A stretch of 64,000 bases of DNA from Flammeovirga kamogawensis (GCF_018736065.1 NZ_CP076128.1:1364001-1428000), one strand, 5' to 3'. Shown: positions 10,553 through 20,090, counted from the first letter of the stretch. The notes: generated by a model not told the origin, from the letters alone. Numbers and translations: made by a program.

Positions 10553-10585
10553 TACCCCTAAGTAAACCTTAGGGGTATTTTTTTG
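10553..10585 (+). terminator. Hairpin terminator
   Basis: The stem TACCCCTAAG (10553-10562) pairs with CTTAGGGGTA (10568-10577) and is followed by a run of T. It ends the upstream exported-protein gene. Confidence 0.85.
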
Positions 10586-10632
10586 TAGTTCAATTTATTG
10601 TAATTTGATACTATTACTTAGCCTTTTAAAAT

Positions 10633-11172
10633 ATGACTGAAAAAGAAAAATTATTAGCAGGTTTGCCTTATGATGGCAATAATATTGAACTAATAAAAGA
10701 TAGAAGGAATTGTAAAATTCTGTGCAAAGAATACAATGACAATCCTGTTGATTTAGACATAAATGTGCTTTCAAAAATTATTGGGAAGAAAACAGAGGCA
10801 CATATAGAAGCTCCTTTTAAATGTGATTATGGATACAATATATCCTTTGGTAAAAACTTCTATGCTAATTTCAACCTAATCATTTTAGATTGCTCAAAAG
10901 TAACTTTTGGTGACAACGTTTTTATTGCTCCAAATGTTCTTATCACTGCGGTTGGGCATCCAACAGACCCCGTTGAGAGAAATACAGGAATTGAATACTC
11001 TAAACCTGTAACAATCGGAAATAACGTATGGATTGGTGGGAATGCAACTATTTTACCTGGAATTACTATTGAAGATAATGTAACAATTGGAGCGGGTAGT
11101 GTAGTGACTAAATCTATACCCGCAAATTCTATTGCTGTTGGTAACCCCTGTAGAGTAATAAAATCAATATAA
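10633..11172 (+). CDS. Maltose/galactoside O-acetyltransferase-like hexapeptide protein
   Basis: This 179-residue left-handed beta-helix acetyltransferase belongs to the Maa/LacA/NodL group. It has the N-terminal MTEKEKLLAGLPYD segment typical of this group, then hexapeptide turns from about residue 65. The catalytic His is expected at 109 in VGHPTDP, and the C-terminal turns IGNNVWIGGNATILPGITI are conserved. It should move an acetyl group from acetyl-CoA to a sugar hydroxyl; the acceptor cannot be named. It is a single gene flanked by terminators. Confidence 0.85.
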   Translation: MTEKEKLLAGLPYDGNNIELIKDRRNCKILCKEYNDNPVDLDINVLSKIIGKKTEAHIEAPFKCDYGYNISFGKNFYANFNLIILDCSKVTFGDNVFIAPNVLITAVGHPTDPVERNTGIEYSKPVTIGNNVWIGGNATILPGITIEDNVTIGAGSVVTKSIPANSIAVGNPCRVIKSI

Positions 11173-11174
11173 AT

Positions 11175-11210
11175 AAAAAGCCTAAAGATTTTGAGATCTT
11201 TAGGCTTTTT
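11175..11210. terminator. Bidirectional hairpin terminator
   Basis: The perfect 15-base stem AAAAAGCCTAAAGAT (11175-11189) pairs with 11196-11210. It lies between the convergent acetyltransferase and peroxidase genes. Confidence 0.85.
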
Positions 11211-11230
11211 ATATTAGATATATACTTCAC

Positions 11231-12130
11231 CTAATCTGCTAGGATAGTTTTTAAATCTTCTAAAGAAGGTGCAAAAGAATATGCTCCTGTTGTAGCTTTA
11301 GAATAGTTCATCATTTGATCATAAACCCCATCTTTTGTATTCCCTAACATTCTTTCTAATTGAATATCAATACGGAAAGGATCACAAGTGTATGCAATAA
11401 AGAATAATCCTTTTTCAGTTGCTGACCCAAAAGGAAAAGATCTTCTCCATATTTTCATCGCAACTCCCTCATGACTTGCATCTGTTCTAGATACATGAGA
11501 ATCTGCAGGCATAGCGTCTCCTTCAAGTTCAATACTGTCAGGTTTTGTTCTACCAATTACTTTTTCTTGAATACTAACAGGCAGTTCATTAAATTTAACT
11601 AAATCATGTACCCATTTCTGATGGAAAACAAAACTACCACCTGCTGCAGGTTCACCTTCTGGTACAATTGCGGCTAGATATTTCTTTTCTTCTTTTGGAT
11701 TTGCAGAACCATCTACAAAACCAGTTAAATCTCTATGATCTTTATATACAAAGCCATTTTCTGATATTACAATTGTAGTAATATCTTTTAAGGCTTCTTG
11801 AATTTGAATTGTCTTGTCTAATACTTGAGAATTATCAATACCAATAACTCTAAAATATAAATCAGCTTGGTTAGAAGGCATTACAAAGTCATTAACCCCA
11901 TTCAGCTGTACATAGTTTTTAAAACCTTTTGGTTGTATTTGAGGTGCTAATACTTCTAGAATATCTTTACCAAAAGATACGACTACCTCAATTTCTTCCG
12001 ATTTACCATGTAATGCATTATTAAGTGCTTTTTTAATTCTAGACGAAGAGATATTTTCATTTACTTTATATTCTGTAACATTGAAAATGTTCGCTTCTTC
12101 ATTAAATATTCCTAATTGATAATTTTGCAT
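11231..12130 (-). CDS. DyP-type heme peroxidase
   Basis: This 299-residue protein carries the DyP signature GFVDG (137-141), whose Asp140 is the expected acid-base residue. The proximal heme ligand is likely His212 in the SHVSR segment, and the distal Arg lies in WRRSFPFG (about 229). The length fits the compact P-type (YfeX/DypB) subgroup. There is no signal peptide, so it is cytosolic unless loaded into an encapsulin. I see no encapsulin gene and no obvious C-terminal cargo tag. The native substrate is unknown. Confidence 0.9.
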   Translation of the reverse strand: MQNYQLGIFNEEANIFNVTEYKVNENISSSRIKKALNNALHGKSEEIEVVVSFGKDILEVLAPQIQPKGFKNYVQLNGVNDFVMPSNQADLYFRVIGIDNSQVLDKTIQIQEALKDITTIVISENGFVYKDHRDLTGFVDGSANPKEEKKYLAAIVPEGEPAAGGSFVFHQKWVHDLVKFNELPVSIQEKVIGRTKPDSIELEGDAMPADSHVSRTDASHEGVAMKIWRRSFPFGSATEKGLFFIAYTCDPFRIDIQLERMLGNTKDGVYDQMMNYSKATTGAYSFAPSLEDLKTILAD

Positions 12131-12343
12131 TTCTTTATATTATTTGATTTATATCTATCCGTATAAATATACAAACGTTTCTGAATTTATATCAGTTATT
12201 TATATTATAATTCTTTAAATAAAAATTTGTTTAATATATCTCTTAAAATAACACAGAACACCTCAAACAACTGATAAACAACGCTTAAAGCATTAAAATA
12301 TTTAGACATAAATAAAGTTTAAACAAATATTAATAATTGATTT

Positions 12344-12351
12344 TATATTTG
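12344..12351 (+). promoter_or_regulatory. Candidate Bacteroidetes -7 box
   Basis: TATATTTG fits the Bacteroidetes TAnnTTTG element and lies 53 bases before the first acyltransferase start. No clear -33 TTG partner was seen. The match is short, so chance is possible. Confidence 0.35.
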
Positions 12352-12404
12352 ATATTTTTATATATTTATACTTTCAAAAAAGTAGCAGATTATCAGAACT
12401 CTTT

Positions 12405-13295
12405 ATGTTGACAAAACTATTTTACAGGGTTTTTATTTACCCTATTACAATTTTACCATTCAGTATATTATACAAAATTTCAGATTTCTTATATCTAATT
12501 CTATACAAACTAATAGGTTATAGAGTTAAGACGGTTAGATCAAATTTAAAAGGTTCTTTCCCAAACAAATCTAATGAAGAACTAAGAGAAATAGAACAAG
12601 AGTTCTATAAGCATTTGTGCGATTTAATAATTGAAAGTTTTAAAGTCTTTAATATTAAAGAAGAAGAACTTTTAGAAAGGTGTGTGTATAAGGATTTAGA
12701 CCTACTCAATAAATACAAAGACAGAAATTTATGTATTATTGGTCCGCATTACAATAATTTTGAATATGCAGCAACTACAGCAACCGTATCTGTAGGGAGA
12801 ACAATAAGTTGCTTATTTTCTAAGTTATCTAATGATTTTTTCAATCAAAAAATCACAGCTTCACGAAGTCAATTTGGACTTAATATGATTCAGAAAGATT
12901 TTGCAGCAGACTACTTTTCTAAAGAACATAAAGAACCTTTCGGTTTAATTTTTGGAGCAGATCAATCTCCAACATACAGTAAAAATGTAATTTGGATTGA
13001 GTTTTTAAATAGAGAAACAGCTTGTTTTTATGGTCCCGAAAAATATTCTAAAGAACATGATATGGTTGTTATTTTCACTAAAATAACTAAAGTTAAAAGA
13101 GGTTATTATGAACTCAATTTTGAATTAGTTACTGATACTCCGTCTAAAGAACCACATGGATTCATAACAGAAAGACACAATCGCATTTTAGAAAGTGAAA
13201 TTCTGAAAAAGCCTCAATATTGGCTTTGGGCTCATAAAAGGTGGAAGAGGAAGAAACAAGAAAATGAAGAAATAATCCCATCTTCAAGTATATAA
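12405..13295 (+). CDS. LpxL/HtrB-like lipid A acyltransferase (first copy)
   Basis: This 296-residue member of the lysophospholipid acyltransferase superfamily belongs to the lauroyl/myristoyl (LpxL/HtrB) type. A hydrophobic N-terminal helix (about 8-38) anchors it to the inner membrane. The catalytic motif is H115-x4-E120 in GPHYNNFEYA. The GADQSPTYSKNV segment is at about 184-195. The C terminus ends in PQYWLWAHKRWKRKK, as expected for this family. It should add a secondary acyl chain to lipid A or a related lipid. It is followed by its own terminator and then by a close paralogue. Confidence 0.85.
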   Translation: MLTKLFYRVFIYPITILPFSILYKISDFLYLILYKLIGYRVKTVRSNLKGSFPNKSNEELREIEQEFYKHLCDLIIESFKVFNIKEEELLERCVYKDLDLLNKYKDRNLCIIGPHYNNFEYAATTATVSVGRTISCLFSKLSNDFFNQKITASRSQFGLNMIQKDFAADYFSKEHKEPFGLIFGADQSPTYSKNVIWIEFLNRETACFYGPEKYSKEHDMVVIFTKITKVKRGYYELNFELVTDTPSKEPHGFITERHNRILESEILKKPQYWLWAHKRWKRKKQENEEIIPSSSI

Positions 13296-13303
13296 AATGT
13301 TAG

Positions 13304-13343
13304 AAAAGGTTAGTATTTGATAAAAAAATACTAACCTTTTTTG
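13304..13343 (+). terminator. Hairpin terminator between the two acyltransferase copies
   Basis: The stem AAAAGGTTAGTATT (13304-13317) pairs with AATACTAACCTTTT (13327-13340) and a T-tract follows. It separates the paralogues into two transcripts. Confidence 0.85.
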
Positions 13344-13392
13344 TTTTCCGTAACATTAACTAAGTTTTTAACGATTCTACTATTTAATTGCA

Positions 13393-13400
13393 TACTTTTG
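13393..13400 (+). promoter_or_regulatory. Candidate Bacteroidetes -7 box
   Basis: TACTTTTG fits TAnnTTTG. It lies 50 bases before the second acyltransferase start, nearly the same distance as in the first copy. Confidence 0.35.
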
Positions 13401-13450
13401 ATGCATTGCTACACAATTTTATAGGGCAGGATTAGTTTGACACCTATTAT

Positions 13451-14338
13451 ATGACTAGAATTTTATATTTATTATTTATTAAACCAATATCTCTGCTCCC
13501 GTTCAGAGTATTGTATCTGTTATCAGATTTCCTTTATATTATTTTATATAAAGTTGTTGGTTATAGAACAAAAGTGGTTAGACAAAACCTGACAAACTCT
13601 TTTAAGGATTTGTCCAACGAAGAAATTAAAGACATTGAATCTAAATTTTATCACCACCTATGTGATATTATCTGTGAAAGCCTAAAAGTTTTCAGCATTA
13701 GTGAAAAAGATCTTTTTGAAAGATGTATTTACAATGATCTGGATCTTATCAATAAATATAAAGATAGAAACCTATGTATTTTAGGTGGACATTACAACAA
13801 TTGGGAATACGCAGGAACGGTTTCTACTAAATATGCTAATAGAGAAATAGGTGCTTTATTTACAAAGTTATCTAATAAATTTTTCAACAATAGAATAACA
13901 CGTTCTAGAGAAAGATTTGGTCTTAAAATGATTGATAAAAACCTTGCAAAAGAATATTTCAATTCTGAAAATAATAAACCAATAGGTATTATTTTTGGGG
14001 CAGATCAATCTCCAACATACAGTAAAAATGTTGCTTGGACAGAATTTCTTGGTCAGGATACTGCTTTGTATTTTGGGCCGGAGAAATACTCAAGAGAAAA
14101 TGATATGGTTGTGATTTATACTCAAATTGTAAAGAAGAAAAGAGGCTTTTATGAGTGTAACTTCGAACTTATCACTGATGATGTAACAAACACAGAACAT
14201 GGTGAGATTTTAGAAAAGTATACTCGTCTTTTAGAACGTGATATTAAAAATGAGCCCCAATATTGGTTATGGACTCATAAACGTTGGAAAAGGAAGAAAA
14301 AAGAAGGTGAAGAATTATTAGAGACTTCAATGGTATAA
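13451..14338 (+). CDS. LpxL/HtrB-like lipid A acyltransferase (second copy)
   Basis: This 295-residue protein is colinear with the first copy and by eye about 60% identical along its whole length. The catalytic motif is H114-x4-E119 in GGHYNNWEYA; the Pro of the first copy's motif is Gly here, and Phe is Trp. The basic C terminus THKRWKRKKKEG is kept. A 32-base stretch coding GADQSPTYSKNV is identical in both genes (12957-12988 and 14000-14031). Two diverged copies could serve two acyl positions or two acyl lengths. Each copy has its own terminator and a candidate promoter. Confidence 0.85.
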   Translation: MTRILYLLFIKPISLLPFRVLYLLSDFLYIILYKVVGYRTKVVRQNLTNSFKDLSNEEIKDIESKFYHHLCDIICESLKVFSISEKDLFERCIYNDLDLINKYKDRNLCILGGHYNNWEYAGTVSTKYANREIGALFTKLSNKFFNNRITRSRERFGLKMIDKNLAKEYFNSENNKPIGIIFGADQSPTYSKNVAWTEFLGQDTALYFGPEKYSRENDMVVIYTQIVKKKRGFYECNFELITDDVTNTEHGEILEKYTRLLERDIKNEPQYWLWTHKRWKRKKKEGEELLETSMV

Positions 14339-14342
14339 AAGC

Positions 14343-14380
14343 AAAAGGTCAATCTAGAACGAACTAGATTGACCTTTTTT
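14343..14380. terminator. Hairpin terminator
   Basis: The stem AAAAGGTCAATCTAG (14343-14357) pairs with CTAGATTGACCTTTT after a six-base loop. It lies between the second acyltransferase and the convergent exported-protein gene. Confidence 0.85.
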
Positions 14381-14395
14381 ATTGATCCACTTTTT

Positions 14396-15640
14396 TTATT
14401 CAATAACAATTTTATTACTAGAAGTATTTCTTCCGTTGGAAATTCTCAGAATATAAACACCTTTCTGTAATACTTTTGGTACTTTATATAACGTGATAAT
14501 ATTTCCCTCTGCATTGTTCAATACTATATCATGAGATAACACTTTACCCTTAGTAGAATAAAATACACCAACTATAGGGTTATTCGCATCTGCCCCATGA
14601 ATCTCTAAAGTCAAATCTACTCCATTTGCTAATAACGATGGGTAAGCTTTACATTGAAAACTATTTTCAGTATCTACGAACGTAACAATACCAAAATATT
14701 CTTTTTTGCCATCAAAATCATGCTGAACCAACCTATAATATTTACCAGAATAGTTAATATCCAAGAATTCATACTTTAAAGTAACATTGCTATTACCTCC
14801 AGCTTCTACTCTTCCAATTGTTTTCCAATTTGCTTTATTATTAGAAGATTGAACTTCAAAATGACTTGAATTTTGTTCTGACGCCGTTTCCCAAATCAAT
14901 AAATTCCCTTTTGAGGTTTGTTGTCCTTTAAAGTAAGTTAAGGATACTGGGAGGTCAATATCTCCACAAAAATCATTTCCAGAGGCATAATTACAACCAT
15001 TATCACAATCTCCATCAATGCCAATAGAAACATTAGAATTATCAAAATCACTACTTTGACATTTATAATTTAAATCACCCCCATTTCCATCACTATCCGC
15101 TTCTACTATTATTTGCCCATGATCATGATCAGCAATTCCGCAATGTTTAATTTTCAATCCTTGATCAGCATCTAAATTACCCCCATGAATTTTTAATAGA
15201 CCACAGACTGCAATTGTAGTCCCTCCTCCATTAGTATAAGTTAAATCACCATTGATTGTTAAAGTACCATGAACTGTTAATATCTGTCCAGAATTTGTTG
15301 ATCGAATTGAAGATAACGTAGCATTAGCCGTTTGATTAACTGTAAAAGTTTGTCCTGAATTTGCTAATATTAAACTTAGGTTATCTGATATTTCATCCAA
15401 GTTAAAGTTAATTGTGATAGATTGTTTATAAGTACCACTTGTTGACATATGTACAATATCATTACTAGTAGGATACCCCAAGGATGAAGAACCCGATTCT
15501 AAATTCCAATTTGATGTTTTCCTCCAATCCGCTGCTGAATTAAATATATGATGTTTGGGATTGAATTTACTCTGTGCATTTACTAGTTGAATTGAGAATA
15601 AAAATATTATTAGAACAATTGAAGAATAAAAATTAAGCAT
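14396..15640 (-). CDS. T9SS-exported beta-helix-like protein with C-terminal sorting domain
   Basis: This 414-residue protein has a signal peptide ending near residue 22 (VNAQ). Residues 30-190 are Thr/Ser/Asn-rich repeats (ILTVHGTLTINGDLTYTNGG) with the look of a right-handed beta-helix adhesin. A Cys-rich patch (about 185-225) follows. The LPVSLTYFKGQ...LLIWETASEQNSSHFEVQSS module is a common Bacteroidetes pre-sorting unit. The last 85 or so residues form a type A T9SS sorting domain ending in YILRISNGRNTSSNKIVIE. It should be secreted or bound to the cell surface. The ligand or role is unknown; it could be an adhesin. Confidence 0.75.
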   Translation of the reverse strand: MLNFYSSIVLIIFLFSIQLVNAQSKFNPKHHIFNSAADWRKTSNWNLESGSSSLGYPTSNDIVHMSTSGTYKQSITINFNLDEISDNLSLILANSGQTFTVNQTANATLSSIRSTNSGQILTVHGTLTINGDLTYTNGGGTTIAVCGLLKIHGGNLDADQGLKIKHCGIADHDHGQIIVEADSDGNGGDLNYKCQSSDFDNSNVSIGIDGDCDNGCNYASGNDFCGDIDLPVSLTYFKGQQTSKGNLLIWETASEQNSSHFEVQSSNNKANWKTIGRVEAGGNSNVTLKYEFLDINYSGKYYRLVQHDFDGKKEYFGIVTFVDTENSFQCKAYPSLLANGVDLTLEIHGADANNPIVGVFYSTKGKVLSHDIVLNNAEGNIITLYKVPKVLQKGVYILRISNGRNTSSNKIVIE

Positions 15641-15840
15641 GTCTATTTAGTTTAGATATCAATTGATTAGGTCGTTTACTTTTCGACAGTCAATACAAAT
15701 ATTGATCTAATTCAATAGGACTTTTATAATTAAAAACTGTATTTTGCTAATAAACATCAATAACAATATACACATCAATTATTTATAGAAACTTACTAAA
15801 TTTCATCTTAAAAAATTAAATAATAAGTAGTTTTAAAATC

Positions 15841-15877
15841 AAAAAAGGTTGTCTTAGTACAACTAAAACAACCTCTT
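15841..15877 (-). terminator. Terminator at the end of the glycan locus
   Basis: A hairpin of GAGGTTGT and ACAACCT arms with a second inner stem is followed by T residues on the minus strand. It lies just after the GH97 stop. Confidence 0.75.
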
Positions 15878-15897
15878 CTTTTAAAACTAAAATAATT

Positions 15898-17931
15898 TTA
15901 TTGCAACACCTCAAAGTGAATTGCTGTACCGCCACCTGAATTCATTTGAATCAATAATGCTTCGGTTGAGGTTACATTTTTTTCTGTTACAACATATTTA
16001 GTTGGTGCTAACAAATATGTACTACCTGGAGCATCTGCATAAATTGTTGCTTTATAAACTTTGTTTGGTTCTAAGAAATCAAGACTTACACTTACAGCTC
16101 TCCCTGTTTCATCTGTTGCTGCTCCTAACAACCATTCCGTTCCTTTTCTTCTTGCTGTAATAGCAAACTGCCCAACTTCACCATTTAACATGATACTTTC
16201 ATCCCAATCTGCTGTAGAAGATTCTAAGAATTTAAATGCCTTCAACTCTTTCTCATAATTTTCTACTAGATCAGAAGCCATTTGTAAAGGACTATACAAG
16301 ATAATTGACAACGCCAATTGTTTTACTAAAGTAGTATTTACTCTAGCTTCGTTCATTATCTCTGCTGTTGTATTCCAAGCTACTCTATTTGGAGAGTTTT
16401 CATACTTAACGTCAAAGATACCTGGCGTATAATCAAGTGGTCCGCCTAACATTCTTGTAAATGGTAAAATTAATGTATGATTTGGAGGGTTACCATCACT
16501 CCAACCGTTCCATTCCATTCCTTTTACACCTTCACGAGTCATCATGTTTGGCCATGTTCTTCTAATACCTGTTGGTTTAATAGGTTCATGTGCATCTAAA
16601 ACAATTTCATATTTAGCAGCCATCTCTACAACATGTCTATAGTGATTAACCATAAACTGACCGTGATGATGTTCTCCCCTTGGGAAAATACCTCCTGCAT
16701 AACCCGTTTTTAAAGCATGAATACCTAGCTTTTGATACAATTTAAAAGCCTGATCCATATATTTTTCATAAGATGGAATATCTCCACCTGTTTCGTTATG
16801 CATTATTAAAGATACATTATTGTCTGCTGCATATTTAGCAACTTCTTCTAAGTCGTAACCTTTTGCAGGAGTGATGTGGTCAAATGCGTTCTTTTGTCCC
16901 CATTTGTCCCAACCAGAATTCCATCCCTCTACAACTACACCCCCAATATTATGGTTCGCTGCAAAATCAATATATTTCTTTGCAGACTCAGTTGTTGCAC
17001 CTTGTCTAGGCCCTTCTTTCCATTCTTTAGTTCCGATATGAAACTCCCACCAAATTCCGATATACTGCATTGGTTTAATCCAAGAAGTATCTTCTATTTT
17101 AGAAGGTTCATTAAGGTTTAAAATCATATTAGAATTTACAAGATCTGCCGCTTGGTGCCCTACTTGGATTGTTCTCCAAGGAGTTTTTGATGGTGCAGAT
17201 GTTCTTACTTTATCACCATTAGCCCAAGGTACTAATGCAGATTCATAACTATATTTACCATCTTCTTTCATTTTCAAAGTCATGCCTGCATAATCTGTCA
17301 ATGCTGCTTCATGAATACTGATATAATGATTGTTCGCCGTTTTAAACGTCACAGGAGTTGCTACCCAAGTTGCAGAATCTATCGTTGTGTGGTTGTACAG
17401 TTTTTCATAAGTATCATAATCTGCCCAAATCCACCAAGCTTCATGGTTGTTAGAGAAATTAAATTGAGATTTCTCATCCATTATCACAAAATCAGTTAGA
17501 TTTTCTTGCTTAGGAAACTCGTAACGAAAAGCCATACCATTATCAAAAATTCTAAAAATGATATTTAGCTTTCTCTTTAAACCAGATTTTTCCTGTAAGG
17601 ACACGGTTAATTCATTATGGTGATCAACCACTTTTTTGTTCTCTCCCCAAGGCTGTTCCCAAGTTTGGTTTAAGGTATTTCTAAGTTCACCAATTACCTC
17701 AAAATTGCTTGATAATGGTTCTTGCCCTTTGATATCAAATCCTAAATAAGATTGTTCTATGATAGATTCCCCTGCCCAAGTTAATTTATACCAAGGCTTG
17801 CCGTCTTTATCTAAATCAAATTCTAAAGTTAATGTTTCATCCGGAGATGTTGAGGTTAAGTAAGTAGGTGTACATGAGAACATGCACATGCTAAATATTA
17901 TAGCAATACTTAGGTTTATATAGTTTTTCAT
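15898..17931 (-). CDS. GH97 family glycoside hydrolase, lipoprotein
   Basis: This 677-residue protein has a lipobox ending at Cys20 (MFSC). Residues 25-285 are the N-terminal beta-sandwich, about 290-580 the barrel, and the rest a C-terminal beta domain. The GH97 pattern is clear: WWEFHIGTKEWKEG near 295, HNETGG at 378-383, KTGYAGG at 408-414, and AHEPIKPTG at 447-455. Family members are inverting alpha-glucosidases (SusB type, catalytic glutamates) or retaining alpha-galactosidases with a catalytic Asp. The Gly-Tyr after KT and the Glu in AHEP favour the inverting type. In this locus it could remove terminal glucose from glucosylated mannose arms, which is inference. It is nine bases behind the phosphoesterase gene. 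Confidence 0.88.
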   Translation of the reverse strand: MKNYINLSIAIIFSMCMFSCTPTYLTSTSPDETLTLEFDLDKDGKPWYKLTWAGESIIEQSYLGFDIKGQEPLSSNFEVIGELRNTLNQTWEQPWGENKKVVDHHNELTVSLQEKSGLKRKLNIIFRIFDNGMAFRYEFPKQENLTDFVIMDEKSQFNFSNNHEAWWIWADYDTYEKLYNHTTIDSATWVATPVTFKTANNHYISIHEAALTDYAGMTLKMKEDGKYSYESALVPWANGDKVRTSAPSKTPWRTIQVGHQAADLVNSNMILNLNEPSKIEDTSWIKPMQYIGIWWEFHIGTKEWKEGPRQGATTESAKKYIDFAANHNIGGVVVEGWNSGWDKWGQKNAFDHITPAKGYDLEEVAKYAADNNVSLIMHNETGGDIPSYEKYMDQAFKLYQKLGIHALKTGYAGGIFPRGEHHHGQFMVNHYRHVVEMAAKYEIVLDAHEPIKPTGIRRTWPNMMTREGVKGMEWNGWSDGNPPNHTLILPFTRMLGGPLDYTPGIFDVKYENSPNRVAWNTTAEIMNEARVNTTLVKQLALSIILYSPLQMASDLVENYEKELKAFKFLESSTADWDESIMLNGEVGQFAITARRKGTEWLLGAATDETGRAVSVSLDFLEPNKVYKATIYADAPGSTYLLAPTKYVVTEKNVTSTEALLIQMNSGGGTAIHFEVLQ

Positions 17932-17940
17932 ACTCTATTA

Positions 17941-18780
17941 TTATTGTAATTCTACAAAAACTGGAAGATGATCTGAAGGGAATTTATGATCTTTTGCTTC
18001 CGTAATATGTGCATATCTAACTACTTTAAAGTAGCCGTGCACCATTATATAATCAATCTGATCTATTAAATCGCTGTTGTAATCAAATGCTTGGAATGTA
18101 CCAGTAGGTCCTAATGGAGCCAATAAAGATAAAGGTCTAGTATCTTGGAAAACACCTTGTAACTCTAATACTGCTGCAGAAGTTGGAATACTGTTTAAAT
18201 CTCCCATTAAAACAACAGGAACTTTACCATTTTCTGCCATTTCCTGTGCCTTTTTACTTATCAATTTAGACGACTGAACTCTAGCTTCAGCTCCCATATG
18301 GTCGTAATGTGTATTCATTACAACAAGTGTTCTTTTAGATGCTTTGTGTTTTAATTTTACCCATGTGCACACTCTTGGTAATGCTGCATCCCAGCCTTTA
18401 CTTGGTGTTTCTGGTGTTTCTGACAACCAAAATGTTCCAGAATCAATTAGCTTAAATTTATGAGTATTAAAGAAAATAGAAGAAAATTCTCCACCTTCTT
18501 TCCCATCATCTCTTCCTACTCCAACAGCAGTCATTTCTGGTAAACTCTTCTTTAAATCATTTAACTGACCTAAAAGAACTTCTTGTGTACCTAGTATATC
18601 TACTTTATTAAATTTTATAACATCAGCAACCCAATCTTTACGGTTAGGCCATGCATTTTCTCCATCATTAGGTGTATTCATCCTAATATTGAAGCTCATC
18701 ATGTTAATGCTTTTATCTTGTGCTTGCGTAATAATTGATCCGCCTAATAATAGGAATAGTAAGATTATAGTATTTTTCAT
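17941..18780 (-). CDS. Secreted endonuclease/exonuclease/phosphatase (EEP) family protein
   Basis: This 279-residue protein has a signal peptide ending near residue 20 (TQAQ). It shows the full EEP metal-site series: MSFNIRM (28-34), GTQEV with the metal Glu (about 65), NTHYDHMG (about 156), GDLNS (about 193) and the closing SDHLPVFV. The fold serves DNases, sphingomyelinases and sugar or inositol phosphatases. In a glycan locus and outside the cytoplasm, a phosphodiesterase or phosphatase acting on phosphorylated glycans, such as mannose-phosphate, is more likely than a DNase. That is inference. It leads the last small operon (EEP-GH97) of the locus. Confidence 0.8.
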   Translation of the reverse strand: MKNTIILLFLLLGGSIITQAQDKSINMMSFNIRMNTPNDGENAWPNRKDWVADVIKFNKVDILGTQEVLLGQLNDLKKSLPEMTAVGVGRDDGKEGGEFSSIFFNTHKFKLIDSGTFWLSETPETPSKGWDAALPRVCTWVKLKHKASKRTLVVMNTHYDHMGAEARVQSSKLISKKAQEMAENGKVPVVLMGDLNSIPTSAAVLELQGVFQDTRPLSLLAPLGPTGTFQAFDYNSDLIDQIDYIMVHGYFKVVRYAHITEAKDHKFPSDHLPVFVELQ

Positions 18781-18954
18781 CTGTTACTTTAAAAAGAGTA
18801 TTGTCACATTCTGAATTGTTAAGTTCTAACAGAAATGTGTAATACAGTAATTTATTGAATATTGATAACAAATTTATCTTTTTTTATCAATCATGAAGAT
18901 GATAAAAGTCTTCAAAAACACTTATATATAGGTAGTTTTCAGCTAGTAAGTAAA

Positions 18955-19001
18955 TAAAAAAGTACTCAAACTTATCATCTGATTCAATAAGCTAGAGTAC
19001 T
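18955..19001 (-). terminator. Hairpin terminator inside the glycan locus
   Basis: The outer stem AGTACTC/GAGTACT and inner stem CTTAT/ATAAG are followed on the minus strand by TTTTTT. It separates the GH2-to-GHL10 unit from the EEP-GH97 unit. Confidence 0.75.
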
Positions 19002-19016
19002 CTTTTTTCTTGAAAT

Positions 19017-20090
19017 TTATATTTTCTTTAAAGCATTCCAATGTGGTGCTTTCATTCCTCCTAAATCAAAAATTGCAAATCCCTTTGCTCCACCTTTTTT
19101 AGAAAGTTTAATGGCTTCTACTACATCCTCTTCTTTTGGTAAAGCAGGAGTATATAAACCTGTAAATAATGGTTCTTTGTAATTCTGTTTTAGGTCTTTC
19201 ACGCCTTGTTCAACAGCAAATTTTATCCATTCTGTAGGCTCCTCGTAAAAACTATTATATACCATCGGGAATACCATATCTAGTTTAAAATCATCCCAAG
19301 ATTGACGGCAAATTTTACGTGCTAATTCAGGGTAAGGAAAAACTGCAGCAGATAATAATTTACCCTCTTTGTGTACAGCATCATAAATCTTGTCCACAAG
19401 GTGAGTTACTGCATCGTATCTAAATTGTCTCCATTCTTCTGATGCTGTAGGGTCTTTAACCTTGTAAATATCTGTTCCTGTTTCGTGTAAAAATTTATCT
19501 CTACATGTCTGGCAGTAACAGAAATCCCATTCAGGGTATTCTTTGTCTTGTACTATGCCATAAAGCGGCTGTAAAGAAGAGGCTAAAATTACATCAGAAA
19601 AACGCACATAATCTAAATGTACTCCTTTTACACCTTCAATTTTTGCTAACTCAACTGCTTGTTTTATAATGTGCTCTTGTACTGGTTCTTGAGACGGGCA
19701 AACCCATTGGTAATAATCTACGTAAGGATGATATTCTGAACAAGACCTGCCATCTCCACTCACAGTATACCATTCAGGGTGTTTTTTTGCTTCTTCGTCG
19801 CCATTTCTATTTAGCGTCCACATCCAAGCATGCATTTCAATATCTCTTGCTTTTAAGAGTGGGTACATTCTCTCGAAAGTAGCTTTATTCCCTCCTAATA
19901 ACACACCTTGAATATCAATTTCTTTTAACTGATCTAATTTCTCTTCCCATTTAGCATCTGTCCAATCGTCGTGTGCATGTAACCACATCCAACGTTTTGG
20001 TAATTTTGTTGATTTGCCAAATAAAGGAAGTCCAACCATCATTCCTGTAGCGGCTAGACCAGATATTTTTAAAAATTCTCTCTTGTCCAT
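19017..20090 (-). CDS. Putative glycosidase of the GHL10-like TIM-barrel group
   Basis: This 357-residue protein starts with a Tat-like leader (MDKREFLKISGLAATG), although only KR replaces the twin arginine. The rest reads as one TIM barrel: WMWLHAHDDW (34-43), EMHAWMWTLNRNG on the third strand, then HLDYVRF (158-164), a hallmark of DUF187/GHL10-type hydrolases. A four-cysteine patch (CYCQTC, about 191-196) and MVFPMVYNSFYEE follow. Catalytic carboxylates are likely Asp160 and an acid near the FPMVYN strand. The substrate is unknown. It sits between the CBM9-like gene and a terminator, so it probably acts on a part of the same N-glycan or glycoprotein. Confidence 0.65.
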   Translation of the reverse strand: MDKREFLKISGLAATGMMVGLPLFGKSTKLPKRWMWLHAHDDWTDAKWEEKLDQLKEIDIQGVLLGGNKATFERMYPLLKARDIEMHAWMWTLNRNGDEEAKKHPEWYTVSGDGRSCSEYHPYVDYYQWVCPSQEPVQEHIIKQAVELAKIEGVKGVHLDYVRFSDVILASSLQPLYGIVQDKEYPEWDFCYCQTCRDKFLHETGTDIYKVKDPTASEEWRQFRYDAVTHLVDKIYDAVHKEGKLLSAAVFPYPELARKICRQSWDDFKLDMVFPMVYNSFYEEPTEWIKFAVEQGVKDLKQNYKEPLFTGLYTPALPKEEDVVEAIKLSKKGGAKGFAIFDLGGMKAPHWNALKKI

